Positions 7,851-15,121 of a DNA stretch of 59,461 bases are shown here, in pieces. Location of the stretch: NCBI GenBank assembly GCA_004375895.1, contig SOJW01000051.1:1-59461 (forward strand), read 5' to 3'. The DNA is from Candidatus Stahliibacteriota bacterium. GTDB taxonomy: Bacteria > Hydrothermota > Tepidihabitantia > B3-TA06. Below the pieces are notes generated by a model. The model saw only the letters and a program-made list of their open reading frames with translations, had not been told where the DNA came from and made no database searches. The stretch's first letter is position 1. Each line of letters begins with the position of its first letter. Both the position numbers and the translations under genes were made by a program.

Positions 7851-9216
7851 CCGGGTTTAGAATGCCCGCAGGATCAAACGCTTGTTTCAGCCGTTTGTAA
7901 AGCTTGCGCTCCGCCTCACTGGTCACCAGAGGCATGAACTCTTTCTTGACTACACCTATCCCGTGCTCACCGGAGAGTGTACCGCCGAGTGAAACCACCA
8001 AATCAAAGAGCTCTGCTAACACTCGCTCTCGTTCGGTGTTCCACCTCTCCTCATCCAGCTTGCCGCGCAGGAGATTAACATGCACGTTGCCGTCACCGGC
8101 GTGTCCGAACGCCACCACCTCTACCTCGCTTCGCGTGCGTATCTCATCCACCCCTTTGAGTAGATCCTCTATCCTTGCCACAGGAACCACCACGTCCTCA
8201 CGCTCCATCTGGGGTGAGAGATCGTGCAGCGCGTCATGCAGAGACCGTCTGGTCTTCCACAATCTCTGTTTCATATTCGATGTTTCGGCTACAAACACGT
8301 CCACCGCACCATTGGCAAGACACACCTCGCCTACCTTTTCGTAGTCGCGCTGGACCGACTCGGCATCCTGACCGTCCAGGCCGATCATTAGATAGGCACC
8401 TGCACCTGGCACAGGCAGCTTGGAATCAAGATACGCCTCCACTATCTCCAGAGCCCTTTGCTCCATGAACTCGATCACTGCCGGGATTATGCCGGTCTTG
8501 TGGATCTCGTTGATGGTGCGTGCAACCTGTTCAAAACTCTTGAACGGGACGAGGAGGTCGGTTCTTACTTTGGGAAGTGGCAGGAGTCTCAGCGTGATCT
8601 CGGTTACCACCCCCAGGGTGCCCTCGGAGGCGATCATCATCCCGATCAGGTTGTACCCGGTAACGTTCTTTCGAAGCTTTCCGCCGAGTCGTAACACATC
8701 CCCTGTGGGTAGAATAACCTCCAGCCCGGGAACGTAGTCCCTGGTCGTTCCGTATTTCACTGCCCTGGGTCCGCCCGCCCCCTCTATCACGTTGCCGCCT
8801 ACAGAACAGCTCTCCAGCGACGCCGGATCGGGAGGGTAGAAAAGCCCTTCCGCCTCCACCGCCTTGTGCAGCTCTCCGGTTATTACCCCGGGCTGGACAA
8901 CAACCATGCGGTTGGGAACGTCGATCTCCAGTATCTTATTCATCCGTTCCAGGGTTAGAAGCACCCCGCCTTCGATCGGCAATGCCCCACCCGATACCCC
9001 GGTTCCCATGCCCCGCGGTGTCACCGGAATCTTGTTATCAGTGCAGTATTTGAGGAGTCGTGCAGCATCATCTGTCTCCTCGGCAAAAAGAACCGCCTCC
9101 GGCTTAGCCTCAAGGTTGCTGGTTTCGTCTCTGGAATACCGATCCAGGGTTTCAGGGAGGACAGAGAATTTTTCTCCGAAGAGCTCTTCTAACTCGTTTA
9201 CCTGCCTTTTAGTCAT
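7837..9216 (-). CDS. glcD: FAD-linked 2-hydroxyacid oxidase, GlcD/D-lactate dehydrogenase type
   Basis: 459 residues, the normal length of GlcD/FAD-linked oxidases. It should oxidise a D-2-hydroxy acid (glycolate or D-lactate) with FAD. The N-terminal PCMH-type FAD domain has TPRGMGTGVSGGALP, the CSVGGNVIEGAGG segment and KYGTTRDYVPGLEVILPTG. The C-terminal FAD-oxidase domain carries FGHAGDGNVHVNLL and GTLSGEHGIGVVKKEF. The ATG at 9216 lies 6 bases after a TAGGAT -10 box, so the message should be leaderless. No GlcE/GlcF or Fe-S partner gene is next to it, so it may work as a single-subunit enzyme; the exact substrate is open. Confidence 0.92.
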   Translation of the reverse strand: MTKRQVNELEELFGEKFSVLPETLDRYSRDETSNLEAKPEAVLFAEETDDAARLLKYCTDNKIPVTPRGMGTGVSGGALPIEGGVLLTLERMNKILEIDVPNRMVVVQPGVITGELHKAVEAEGLFYPPDPASLESCSVGGNVIEGAGGPRAVKYGTTRDYVPGLEVILPTGDVLRLGGKLRKNVTGYNLIGMMIASEGTLGVVTEITLRLLPLPKVRTDLLVPFKSFEQVARTINEIHKTGIIPAVIEFMEQRALEIVEAYLDSKLPVPGAGAYLMIGLDGQDAESVQRDYEKVGEVCLANGAVDVFVAETSNMKQRLWKTRRSLHDALHDLSPQMEREDVVVPVARIEDLLKGVDEIRTRSEVEVVAFGHAGDGNVHVNLLRGKLDEERWNTERERVLAELFDLVVSLGGTLSGEHGIGVVKKEFMPLVTSEAERKLYKRLKQAFDPAGILNPGKII

Positions 9217-9222
9217 CCCTTA

Positions 9223-9250
9223 ATCCTAGTCGTGCCCGTTCGTGTGTCAA
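9223..9250 (-). promoter_or_regulatory. Leaderless-type promoter of the glcD-like gene
   Basis: Minus strand TTGACA (9250-9245), 16-base spacer, TAGGAT (9228-9223), then 6 bases and ATG at 9216. No Shine-Dalgarno site can fit in the predicted transcript. Confidence 0.7.
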
Positions 9251-9265
9251 GCAATGTTTATGGAG

Positions 9266-9286
9266 TGCAACGACCGTGTCGTTGCA
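9266..9286. repeat. Short palindrome TGCAACGAC-cgt-GTCGTTGCA
   Basis: Perfect 9-base-pair inverted repeat with a 3-base loop. A related double hairpin lies at 41263-41310. It is followed by GTAGGGGC-like sequence at 9291. Confidence 0.6.
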
Positions 9287-9301
9287 GCAGGTAGGGGCTA
9301 C

Positions 9302-9419
9302 ATCTTGGCATGGCGAAGGAACCAACAGTAAAACAAAGGCAAAAACAGTTCCTCTGCGGCTGGTTCAACGAAGCCATTGTTTTTCGCAACTTCTCTTTCA
9401 GAAGCCGCCATGCCAAGAT
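9302..9419. repeat. 118-base element with 14-base inverted ends
   Basis: ATCTTGGCATGGCG (9302-9315) is perfectly inverted at 9406-9419. Internal inverted pieces (GGAAC/GTTCC, GCGGCT/AGCCGC) suggest a folded RNA or a small non-autonomous mobile element. No coding sequence is visible in 9230-9529. Confidence 0.5.
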
Positions 9420-9529
9420 ATATTAATTTTAGTCCAAAATTGATTCTTGTCAATTATAGTCTGTGCGCCAGGAGATCGTTACCAGGTGGTGAGGGGTATG
9501 TTGAAAAGGGCGGGGGATCTCCAATATAC

Positions 9530-11434
9530 TTACGGCCAGAGGAAGTTTATGGCCGTACCTACAATGATCACGGCAATAAGCATGATGCCTATAGATTTCA
9601 ACGCGTCCTTTAGACCCAGCTCACGGAACATGATAACGAAGGTCGCGATGCAGGGGAAGAACATGGATAAAACCACACTTCCGATCACCAACTGCTTGAT
9701 TGTCAGATTCAATGGTGCGAACATGCCGATAGCCACGTCTTTCCTTAATATCCCTACCAGCAAGGGCGCGATGGCCTCCTTGGGCAGGCCCCAGAGGAAA
9801 CTCACCACAGGTGCTGCGGCTCTGGCTATGTAGCGGAATACGTTGAACTGATAGAGAAGGTTAACAACAACCACTGCTCCCAAAACAACCGGCAAGGCTT
9901 CCTTTAAAAAACCGGTGATGCGCATCCACAGCTTGGAACCGAGTGCGCGCCAGGAAGGTGCCCGGTAGGGAGGGATCTCTATCAATAATTCCGGTCTGAA
10001 CCCCTTGGAGGTGAACCGCAGGATCACCCCGATTGCAATCCACACCACGAACAGGATCCCGTAGATCAGGGCCACCGGCCAGAACCCGCGCTCGCCCACA
10101 AGGCCGATAATCATCGCCTGAAGCGCTGCGCAGGGCACGGCTATGGAGATCAACGTAGCTGTGATGAAGCGCTGCCGCTTTGTCTCCAGTATCCTTGTCG
10201 CCATCACCCCGGGCACGTTGCAGCCAAGACCCAGAAGCGTTGGTATTATTGCATACCCGTGAAGACCAAGCCGGTGCATGATGTTGTCAAGGAAGACGGC
10301 AAGTCTCGGCAGGTAGCCGGTGTCCTCCAGCAAGGAAAGAACGAAGTAGAAGCTTACGATGTATGGGAGCACCGCTCCCAGAGGAATAAACAGACCGGAA
10401 GTCAATATCCCGAAGGACTGCATGAAATCTATCTCGCCGTTGATAAGCTGGCCTATAAGCAGGTTGTGCAGGAAGCTTCCCTCACCCAATAACCCGGAAA
10501 GCTTCATCATCACAGGCTTCCAGGCGAAATCGAATAACGCCTCGGTCCCGAACGGAACGGTTATCCATGGATCACCTACTATACCAATACCCCCTCCGAT
10601 AAGGAACTCGCCGATCATCCGGATGAGGATGAAGGAAACGGCTAAAACCAGTATTGCAACCAATCCGCCCCACACAGGATGAACGCTTGCGTCCTCCAGC
10701 CATTGGCCAAATGTGTGATGATGGTCATGCAGGGTTTGCACATCGTCCACTACCTTACCGACCCTGCGCCATACGGTTTGCTCAGGGATGTGCTCGTGCC
10801 CGTTGGTCTTGTTTCCAGCAGGATGGTGAGGGATGTGGGGATGACCCGTAACACTCCTTCCCTTCCTTTCGTAACCTTTTTTGGCAGCGTTTTGTTTGTC
10901 TATATCCAATGCCAGGGTGGTAAGTATGAGCCTCTTGATCCCCTCGCCAGTTCTTGCCACCGTAGAGATGACCGGCACCCCCAGCCTCAGAGCCAGTTTC
11001 TTTATATCTATCTCGATTCCCTTGTGCCGCGCCTCGTCGCTCATATTTAGAGCAACAACCATCGGTTTTCCCTGGGCTATAAGCTCAAGGGTCAAGGTCA
11101 GGTGGCGCTCCAGATGGGTGGCGTCTACTACGTTGATGATCCGCCTGGCGTCGTCAATGAGATCAACGGCCACCTTTGCCGCGTCGTCCAAAGGCTCAAG
11201 CGAGTAGGTGCCGGGCGCGTCCACCACATCATAAATATCGTTGGCAAACCGCATCCGGCCTGAGGTGTAGCCTACCGTGGTGCCGGGATAGTTGGAGGCG
11301 ATGGTGCGGATGCCGGTCATGCGCGAGAACAAAACGCTCTTGCCAACGTTGGGTTGACCCACAAGCAGGATGTCTGAAGCTACGTGCTTTCGCTTCCTGG
11401 TAGGTTTTGAGAAATCCTTGTTCGCCTTAGCCAT
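9530..11434 (-). CDS. feoB: Ferrous iron transporter FeoB
   Basis: 634 residues, shorter than the 773 of E. coli FeoB. The N-terminal G domain has GQPNVGKS (about 26-33), NYPGTTVG, DAPGTYSL and ALNMSDEA. The C-terminal permease has repeated gate motifs such as GLGCNVPGVMATRILETKR and FFPCIATFVIMF, with about eight membrane helices. Between the two lies a His-rich linker (HPHIPHHPAGNKTNGHEHIPEQ region shortened here, about 197-222, and LHDHHH about 240), which may bind metal. The ATG overlaps the feoA stop by 8 bases, so translation is coupled. The operon is headed by a DtxR-family regulator with a visible operator, so iron- or manganese-dependent repression is likely. Confidence 0.95.
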   Translation of the reverse strand: MAKANKDFSKPTRKRKHVASDILLVGQPNVGKSVLFSRMTGIRTIASNYPGTTVGYTSGRMRFANDIYDVVDAPGTYSLEPLDDAAKVAVDLIDDARRIINVVDATHLERHLTLTLELIAQGKPMVVALNMSDEARHKGIEIDIKKLALRLGVPVISTVARTGEGIKRLILTTLALDIDKQNAAKKGYERKGRSVTGHPHIPHHPAGNKTNGHEHIPEQTVWRRVGKVVDDVQTLHDHHHTFGQWLEDASVHPVWGGLVAILVLAVSFILIRMIGEFLIGGGIGIVGDPWITVPFGTEALFDFAWKPVMMKLSGLLGEGSFLHNLLIGQLINGEIDFMQSFGILTSGLFIPLGAVLPYIVSFYFVLSLLEDTGYLPRLAVFLDNIMHRLGLHGYAIIPTLLGLGCNVPGVMATRILETKRQRFITATLISIAVPCAALQAMIIGLVGERGFWPVALIYGILFVVWIAIGVILRFTSKGFRPELLIEIPPYRAPSWRALGSKLWMRITGFLKEALPVVLGAVVVVNLLYQFNVFRYIARAAAPVVSFLWGLPKEAIAPLLVGILRKDVAIGMFAPLNLTIKQLVIGSVVLSMFFPCIATFVIMFRELGLKDALKSIGIMLIAVIIVGTAINFLWP

Positions 11435-11666
11435 CGTTACTCCTCACTATAATCCTGCGAGCCATACCCCGGCCAATCGCCACCTGCGCACGGTTCACGA
11501 GGATGACTACCGGCCCGCCCAGCCCCACATGGGATAACTTCTTCACATGCTGCCCCTCGGCCAACCCCAATGCCCTCAGTCTGCCCTGCATACCATGACC
11601 ACCTCTTATTGCTATTATCTCCGCTTCCTCGCCAACTTTAAGATCGGTAAGCAGTTTCTCAGTCAT
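11427..11666 (-). CDS. feoA: FeoA SH3-like protein
   Basis: 79 residues, typical FeoA length. It is a small cytoplasmic beta-barrel partner of FeoB. Visible signatures are LTDLKVGEEAEI at the N-terminus and LRALGLAEGQHVKKLS with GGPVVILVNRAQVAIGRGMARRI in the second half. I chose the ATG at 11666, which follows AGGAAGG by 9 bases and gives the family N-terminus; a start at 11690 would add eight unlikely residues. It overlaps the stop of the DtxR gene (11659) by 8 bases and feoB by 8 bases, so all three are translated together. Confidence 0.93.
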   Translation of the reverse strand: MTEKLLTDLKVGEEAEIIAIRGGHGMQGRLRALGLAEGQHVKKLSHVGLGGPVVILVNRAQVAIGRGMARRIIVRSNDG

Positions 11667-12093
11667 TATCAAGCGCCTTCCTGAGTTCACTCGTGAACTC
11701 CTCGGATTGCTTCATCTTGCGTTCCAGGAAATCCAGAAGCCTGGTTATCTTCTTAAGTGTCAGCTCGTCAAGGTGATGCTCTATTCCGCAAGCGGTGTCC
11801 TCTGCCAGGTCGTTGGGCAAGCTCAAGGTCTTGGCAAAGAAGCGGTAAAGAATCCTGTGTTTGGAGTAGACGGATTCGGCTTGTCTGCGACCCTCGGCGG
11901 TGAGTTCAATGTACCCGTAAGACTCGTGTTCAACAAATCCGAGCCGGGCAAGTTCTTTTACCGCAGCATTTACGCTGGGGCTCTTTACACCGAGCTTTTC
12001 AGCCAGATGCTTGGTTCGAACGAACTTGTGTTCGGCAGAACACAAGAGTATCGCCTCCAGATAATCCTGCAGGCCTTCAGTCAGTGCAGCCAT
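11659..12093 (-). CDS. DtxR/MntR-family metal-dependent repressor
   Basis: 144 residues. The N-terminal winged helix-turn-helix (about 8-65: DYLEAILLCSAEHKFVRTKHLAEKLGVKSPSVNAAVKELA) and the metal-binding dimerisation domain (about 65-135: H-R-I-L-Y-R-F, EDTACGIEHHLDELTLKKI) are both present; the C-terminal SH3-like domain of DtxR is absent, as in MntR. It heads the feoA-feoB operon. An imperfect palindrome TTAGCCTAGACTAA lies at its promoter, so it probably represses itself and Feo when iron or manganese is plentiful. Start ATG has GGGAGGCT upstream. Which metal it senses cannot be decided from sequence alone. Confidence 0.93.
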   Translation of the reverse strand: MAALTEGLQDYLEAILLCSAEHKFVRTKHLAEKLGVKSPSVNAAVKELARLGFVEHESYGYIELTAEGRRQAESVYSKHRILYRFFAKTLSLPNDLAEDTACGIEHHLDELTLKKITRLLDFLERKMKQSEEFTSELRKALDND

Positions 12094-12114
12094 TATTAGC
12101 CTCCCTTAATAAAG

Positions 12115-12128
12115 TTAGTCTAGGCTAA
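12115..12128 (-). promoter_or_regulatory. Probable DtxR-family operator
   Basis: TTAGCCTAGACTAA on the minus strand. TTAG and CTAA half sites flank a CTAG-like core, as in known DtxR/MntR boxes. It touches the -10 box of the dtxR-feoA-feoB promoter and covers the expected transcription start, the right place for repression. Confidence 0.65.
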
Positions 12129-12155
12129 TTATAGTCATAGAGGCATCTCTGTCAA
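12128..12155 (-). promoter_or_regulatory. Promoter of the dtxR-feoA-feoB operon
   Basis: Consensus TTGACA (12155-12150), 16-base spacer, consensus TATAAT (12133-12128). A 5' leader of about 28 bases with GGGAGGCT precedes the ATG at 12093. Confidence 0.8.
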
Positions 12156-12164
12156 GGTTGAGAA

Positions 12165-12193
12165 GATAAAAAGGGCCGACTCGATCGGCCCTT
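12165..12193 (-). terminator. Intrinsic terminator behind tRNA-Ala
   Basis: On the minus strand AAGGGCCGA, loop TCGAG, TCGGCCCTT followed by TTTATC. It closes the tRNA-Ala transcript just before the dtxR promoter. Confidence 0.7.
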
Positions 12194-12205
12194 CATTGCT
12201 TATAT

Positions 12206-12279
12206 TGCGATCTTTTCTCCGCAGGAGAAAAGGAGCATTTTATGGGGTCCCCGCACGAGCGCGTAGCGATCGTGTGGGG
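12206..12279. repeat. Composite REP-like element A-B downstream of tRNA-Ala
   Basis: A (TGCGATC-TTTTCTCC-gca-GGAGAAAA-GGAGCAT) at 12206-12238 and B (GGGGTCCCCGCACGAGCG...CGATCGTGTGGGG) at 12244-12279. Order and spacing match 7689-7761. It lies inside the predicted tRNA-Ala precursor. Confidence 0.7.
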
Positions 12280-12285
12280 TGATAA

Positions 12286-12358
12286 TGGAGGCGAGCGGAC
12301 TCGAACCGCCGACTTCCTGCTTGCAAAGCAGGTGCTCTCCCGGCTGAGCTACGCCCCC
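12286..12358 (-). tRNA. tRNA-Ala (UGC)
   Basis: 73 bases on the minus strand. Acceptor GGGGGCG pairs with CGCCTCC, D stem GCTC/GAGC, anticodon stem CCTGC/GCAGG with loop TTTGCAA (anticodon TGC), and T arm GGCGG-TTCGAGT-CCGCT (last pair G-T). The discriminator is A, and CCA is not encoded. Confidence 0.96.
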
Positions 12359-12369
12359 GGGTAATATAA

Positions 12370-12397
12370 ATTATAAGGGGTTGCTTGTAAGTGTCAA
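12370..12397 (-). promoter_or_regulatory. tRNA-Ala promoter
   Basis: TTGACA (12397-12392), 16-base spacer, TATAAT (12375-12370), ending 11 bases before the mature tRNA 5' end. Both hexamers are perfect consensus. Confidence 0.85.
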
Positions 12398-12459
12398 CAT
12401 TGAAGCTATATCTTTCCCCGGAGCTCTGGGTGTCTTCGTCACCCACGCAATGACAGGAC

Positions 12460-12526
12460 GTAGGGGCCGACCTTTAGGTCGGCCCGCTTGACTTCCCCTT
12501 ACTCCCCTTCCACCAGGGAAGGGGAA
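12460..12526. repeat. GTAGGGGC hairpin and CT-rich palindrome
   Basis: GTAGGGGCCGACCT-tt-AGGTCGGCCC (about 12460-12485) is a strong hairpin of the same family as 44139-44204. Next to it CTTCCCCTTACTCCCCTTCCACCAGG and GAAGGGGAA form a second palindrome, similar to the block at 43920-44000. Confidence 0.6.
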
Positions 12527-12530
12527 ATCA

Positions 12531-12662
12531 CTATTTCATCGGAATCTTTACCCGGTGCTTCTTAGCCACCTTCTTCGCTATCTCATAACCCGTGTCAACA
12601 TGCCGAGCCACGCCTATGCCTGGGTCGTTGGTCAGAACACGCTCGATGCCGAGGTTCTGCAT
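12531..12662 (-). pseudogene. Remnant of urocanate hydratase, C-terminus only
   Basis: The minus frame encodes 43 residues with the C-terminal signature of urocanase (hutU): [19 protein letters not shown] followed by [10 protein letters not shown] and IPMK. The rest of the roughly 550-residue enzyme is gone. The fragment stops exactly where the yajC promoter begins (12663), and an in-frame TAA lies a few codons upstream. No other histidine-degradation gene is seen. Family assignment rests on the RHxDxGY motif from memory and should be checked. Confidence 0.6.
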
Positions 12663-12690
12663 TTGACAGGGGGAGGTGTTTGTGTAGAAT
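12663..12690 (+). promoter_or_regulatory. yajC-fmt promoter
   Basis: TTGACA (12663-12668), 16-base spacer, TAGAAT (12685-12690). A leader of about 22 bases with TTGGAGGACAG precedes the ATG at 12719. Confidence 0.75.
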
Positions 12691-12718
12691 TAGTAATCAA
12701 ACCGAAATTGGAGGACAG

Positions 12719-13186
12719 ATGATTTGCAAAGTTGCGTTATTGTTCTTGCTTCTCGGTCAGGCCCCGCCCACTGCGGAGCCTGGACAGCCAGAAAAGCAAG
12801 CGACCGAGGTGGTGCAACCAGCCCAGACCGGCGAGGCCGGGGTTCAGACAGAGCAAGCAGAACAGCAGCCGGCACAGCAGCAACAACCCCTGGCAGGCGG
12901 ATGTTTTGGAGGTGGGGGAGAGGGCCAGAAGCGCCCGGCATGGATTACGTGGGTTATACTCCTGGGTATACTCGTTGTATTCTACCTCGTTATGATTCTG
13001 CCGCAGCGCAGACGGCAGAAGAAGCACCAGGAGATGCTTAAGTCGTTGAACCGGGGAGATCGTATCGTCACTAACGGCGGCGTAATCGGAACCATCACCA
13101 GGGTGAAGGAGGAAAGCTTCATTGTCAAGACCGCCGATAAGACGGAATTGGAGATCGACAAATCCGTTGTCTCTCAGAAGAAGTAA
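12719..13186 (+). CDS. yajC: Preprotein translocase accessory subunit YajC, extended N-terminus
   Basis: 155 residues. The YajC core is at the C-terminal end: a membrane helix (about 73-93, ITWVILLGILVVFYLVMI), LPQRRRQKKHQEMLKSL, then NRGDRIVTNGGVIGTITRV. YajC joins the SecDF complex at the inner membrane. Unusually, about 70 residues precede the core: a signal-peptide-like segment (MICKVALLFLLLGQA), a Gln/Glu/Pro-rich linker (QTEQAEQQPAQQQQ) and a Gly-rich patch (GGCFGGGGEG). I chose the ATG at 12719, which has GGAGG 5 bases upstream. The gene overlaps fmt and shares its promoter. secD and secF are not in the window. Confidence 0.92.
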   Translation: MICKVALLFLLLGQAPPTAEPGQPEKQATEVVQPAQTGEAGVQTEQAEQQPAQQQQPLAGGCFGGGGEGQKRPAWITWVILLGILVVFYLVMILPQRRRQKKHQEMLKSLNRGDRIVTNGGVIGTITRVKEESFIVKTADKTELEIDKSVVSQKK

Positions 13187-14120
13187 CCTGAAGATTCTTT
13201 ACTTCGGCACCGCCGCGATAGGTATACCCCTTTTGCGGCGGTGTGTCTCGTTAGGCCAGGTGGCAGGGGTGGTAACCGCCCCTGATCGGCGGGCTGGACG
13301 CGGCAGGAGACCTAAACCCTCGGCGATCAAACAGGCCGCTTTAGAGATAGGAGTTGAGGTATACCAGCCCCTTGATGTTAACTCCCCCGAATCTATAAAA
13401 TGGTGCGCATCACATAAACCTGACGCCTTCGTACTCTTCGCCTACGGTCAGATACTATCAGGGAAACTTCTCTCAATCCCGCGCTGGGCGATCAACGTCC
13501 ACCCGTCCCTGCTTCCCGCCTACAGAGGTGCCGCTCCCCTGCAGCGTGCTATCATGGAAGGGGAGGAAGAAACCGGCATTACGATCATCCAGATGAGCGA
13601 GCGTGTTGACACAGGCGGCATCCTTCTCTCCGAACCCCTTCCGATAGAACCTGATGATACCTACGGGGACCTTGCCGAGCACGTGAGCCGTGCAGCTGGC
13701 TACCTGGTGGAGAAGACAATCGAAGGGCTTGCAGATGCTACGCTTAAACCATCTCCTCAATCCAGCGAGGGTATTACAAAGGCGCCCAAGATACGCAAGG
13801 AAGAGCGACTTATTGACTGGTCTCGTCCGGTAGGAAAGATACACAACCTGATTCGAGCGCTCTCGCCCGAACCACTGGCCTACACCTTGTTTCGTGGCAA
13901 GCGGCTTGAGGTCGTGCGCTCGCAGGTGGCTGATGAGGAAGGTGCAGGAGTACCGGGAAGCATGGCTTTAGAGAGCGGTCGACTCGTGGTTCAGTGCGGT
14001 GCAGGGTTTCTTGAGGTTCTAAAACTCAAGCCGGAAGGCAGGAGGGAGATGGACGCTCGAGCGTTCGTAAACGGGTATCGTCCAAAAGCAAACGAGACCT
14101 TAGGCACCCGTAACCCGTAA
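13167..14120 (+). CDS. fmt: Methionyl-tRNA formyltransferase
   Basis: About 317 residues, usual for Fmt. It formylates initiator Met-tRNA with 10-formyl-THF. The N-terminus reads KILYFGTAAIGIPLL; the catalytic region has AINVHPSLLPAYRGAAPLQRAI (Asn and His of the NxH pair) and MSERVDTGGILL (Asp). The C-terminal OB-fold begins at about 210. The start is uncertain: KILYFG is preceded by CTG at 13188, TTG at 13167 and ATG at 13122, all in frame and all within or next to yajC. I give the TTG, since the ATG adds 22 atypical residues and CTG starts are rare. The stop lies in a short tandem repeat (GTAACACCCC), so the last residues (TRNP) may be repeat-derived. Confidence 0.93.
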   Translation: MSLRRSNLKILYFGTAAIGIPLLRRCVSLGQVAGVVTAPDRRAGRGRRPKPSAIKQAALEIGVEVYQPLDVNSPESIKWCASHKPDAFVLFAYGQILSGKLLSIPRWAINVHPSLLPAYRGAAPLQRAIMEGEEETGITIIQMSERVDTGGILLSEPLPIEPDDTYGDLAEHVSRAAGYLVEKTIEGLADATLKPSPQSSEGITKAPKIRKEERLIDWSRPVGKIHNLIRALSPEPLAYTLFRGKRLEVVRSQVADEEGAGVPGSMALESGRLVVQCGAGFLEVLKLKPEGRREMDARAFVNGYRPKANETLGTRNP

Positions 14121-14144
14121 CACCCCGTAACACCCCGTAACACA
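14105..14144. repeat. Tandem CACCCCGTAA units at the fmt stop codon
   Basis: Three to four imperfect copies of CACCCCGTAA run through and past the fmt stop. Replication slippage here could change the C-terminus of Fmt. Confidence 0.7.
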
Positions 14145-14200
14145 CCTCAGGTATTTCCTTTGGTCCAGAGCGTATCACAGGCGTCTATCTTGCAATCTTT

Positions 14201-14227
14201 ATAAAAAGGCCGGTGCTTGCACCGGCC
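14201..14227 (-). terminator. Intrinsic terminator of the acetyltransferase gene
   Basis: Minus strand GGCCGGTGC, loop AA, GCACCGGCC, then TTTTTAT. The 9-base-pair stem is perfect. As fmt converges from the other side, it may serve both. Confidence 0.75.
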
Positions 14228-14322
14228 CTCAATGATCGAACTCTCTAAGCATACGATTGAGTCGAATTGTCTATATTTAAGACGAAATTTAGCGCCAGGA
14301 TGTTGCGGTTTTCTGCGACTTG

Positions 14323-14760
14323 CTAGTCCTCTTCCGAGTCCCTTTTGGAGAAGTAGATTATGTCCGGGTGCTGAACGTAGCCAAGCTTGTGGGCCAACTG
14401 GATGCTGGGGATGTTATCGCGCTCGACGAGCAAGGTGATGACCTTTATTCCCTCCTGCCTCAGAGCATCCTCTGCGGCAAGAGTGAGTCTCTTGGCAATG
14501 CCCTGGCCCCGGTAGCGAGCCTGGACCGCTATTCGGTTAAGGTGCCCCTTTCTGCCGTCGCTTGAAGCTACGATCACGCCGACCAACCTGCCTTCGATCT
14601 CCGCACCCCAGAAAAACTTTGGATTTTTCTCCATCTGTTTGATTAACTCTCTATAAGAGTCGCGGCCCCTGGGTTTAGCAAGCAGCCCGGCACGTTCCCA
14701 AAGCTCGATTATCTTCTCGTAATCGGCCGGGGTAAGTTGTTTGATTACGATCTCCTGCAC
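14323..14760 (-). CDS. GNAT-family N-acetyltransferase
   Basis: 145 residues, one complete GNAT domain. It should transfer an acetyl group from acetyl-CoA to an amine. The acetyl-CoA pyrophosphate loop is RYRGQGIAKRL (about 83-93) and the C-terminal strand has NIPSIQLAHKLGYV. The N-terminal IKQLTPADYEKIIELWERAG is the usual first helix. The size and motif resemble RimI-type enzymes, but the substrate cannot be told. The GTG start at 14760 lies 6 bases after the TAGAGT -10 box, so the mRNA should be leaderless. A strong terminator follows at 14201-14227, making this a one-gene unit. Confidence 0.9.
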   Translation of the reverse strand: MQEIVIKQLTPADYEKIIELWERAGLLAKPRGRDSYRELIKQMEKNPKFFWGAEIEGRLVGVIVASSDGRKGHLNRIAVQARYRGQGIAKRLTLAAEDALRQEGIKVITLLVERDNIPSIQLAHKLGYVQHPDIIYFSKRDSEED

Positions 14761-14766
14761 ACCTTG

Positions 14767-14794
14767 ACTCTATCCGGGAAAATGGTTATGTCAA
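14767..14794 (-). promoter_or_regulatory. Leaderless-type promoter of the acetyltransferase gene
   Basis: TTGACA (14794-14789), 16-base spacer, TAGAGT (14772-14767), 6 bases, then GTG at 14760. Confidence 0.65.
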
Positions 14795-15121
14795 CGATGG
14801 ATTGGCAAATTCATAGGTGGTCAAAAACCCCTTGGTTGCATCACGTGATTTTACCGGTTGTGAAACAGGATTATCCTTATCCTTAAGAATCCTTGGCCCC
14901 CTTGGGAATTCGGGTTCCGGAATCCTCGTATACACGTTGTTTGGATGAGGGTCTACTTGGCATGATAATTGCTCAGCTAAAAACAGGTGAGAGGAGATAG
15001 TCAGAATCGAGAGGAGTGAGGCGAGAATCAATGGAACGAGGGTGTGGGGAAGGAGGTGCAGGGGAGTTGGAAGGCAGGGGGTGAGGCGGGGAGGAGTGAT
15101 TTTCTTGACTAGGCGTTTCAT
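14786..15121 (-). CDS. Doubtful 111-residue reading frame
   Basis: It begins MKRLVKKITPP and has one hydrophobic stretch (LVPLILASLLSILTISS), then a polar tail. No ribosome binding site is visible. Its start lies within the promoter of the gene at 15150 and its end within the acetyltransferase promoter. The Pro/Leu-rich part comes from a GGGGTGAGGCGGGGAGG-like tract. I recognise no family. Chance is at least as likely as a gene; otherwise 14795-15104 is an intergenic region with nothing else visible. Confidence 0.2.
   Translation of the reverse strand: MKRLVKKITPPRLTPCLPTPLHLLPHTLVPLILASLLSILTISSHLFLAEQLSCQVDPHPNNVYTRIPEPEFPRGPRILKDKDNPVSQPVKSRDATKGFLTTYEFANPSLT

Noticed and set aside
12439-12460. 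Integration site next to tRNA-Ala
   Set aside because: No direct repeat of the tRNA 3' end and no integrase were found on either side.
14786-15121. Confident secreted-protein gene
   Set aside because: One hydrophobic stretch only, no ribosome site, and both ends lie in the promoters of neighbouring genes; listed at low confidence.
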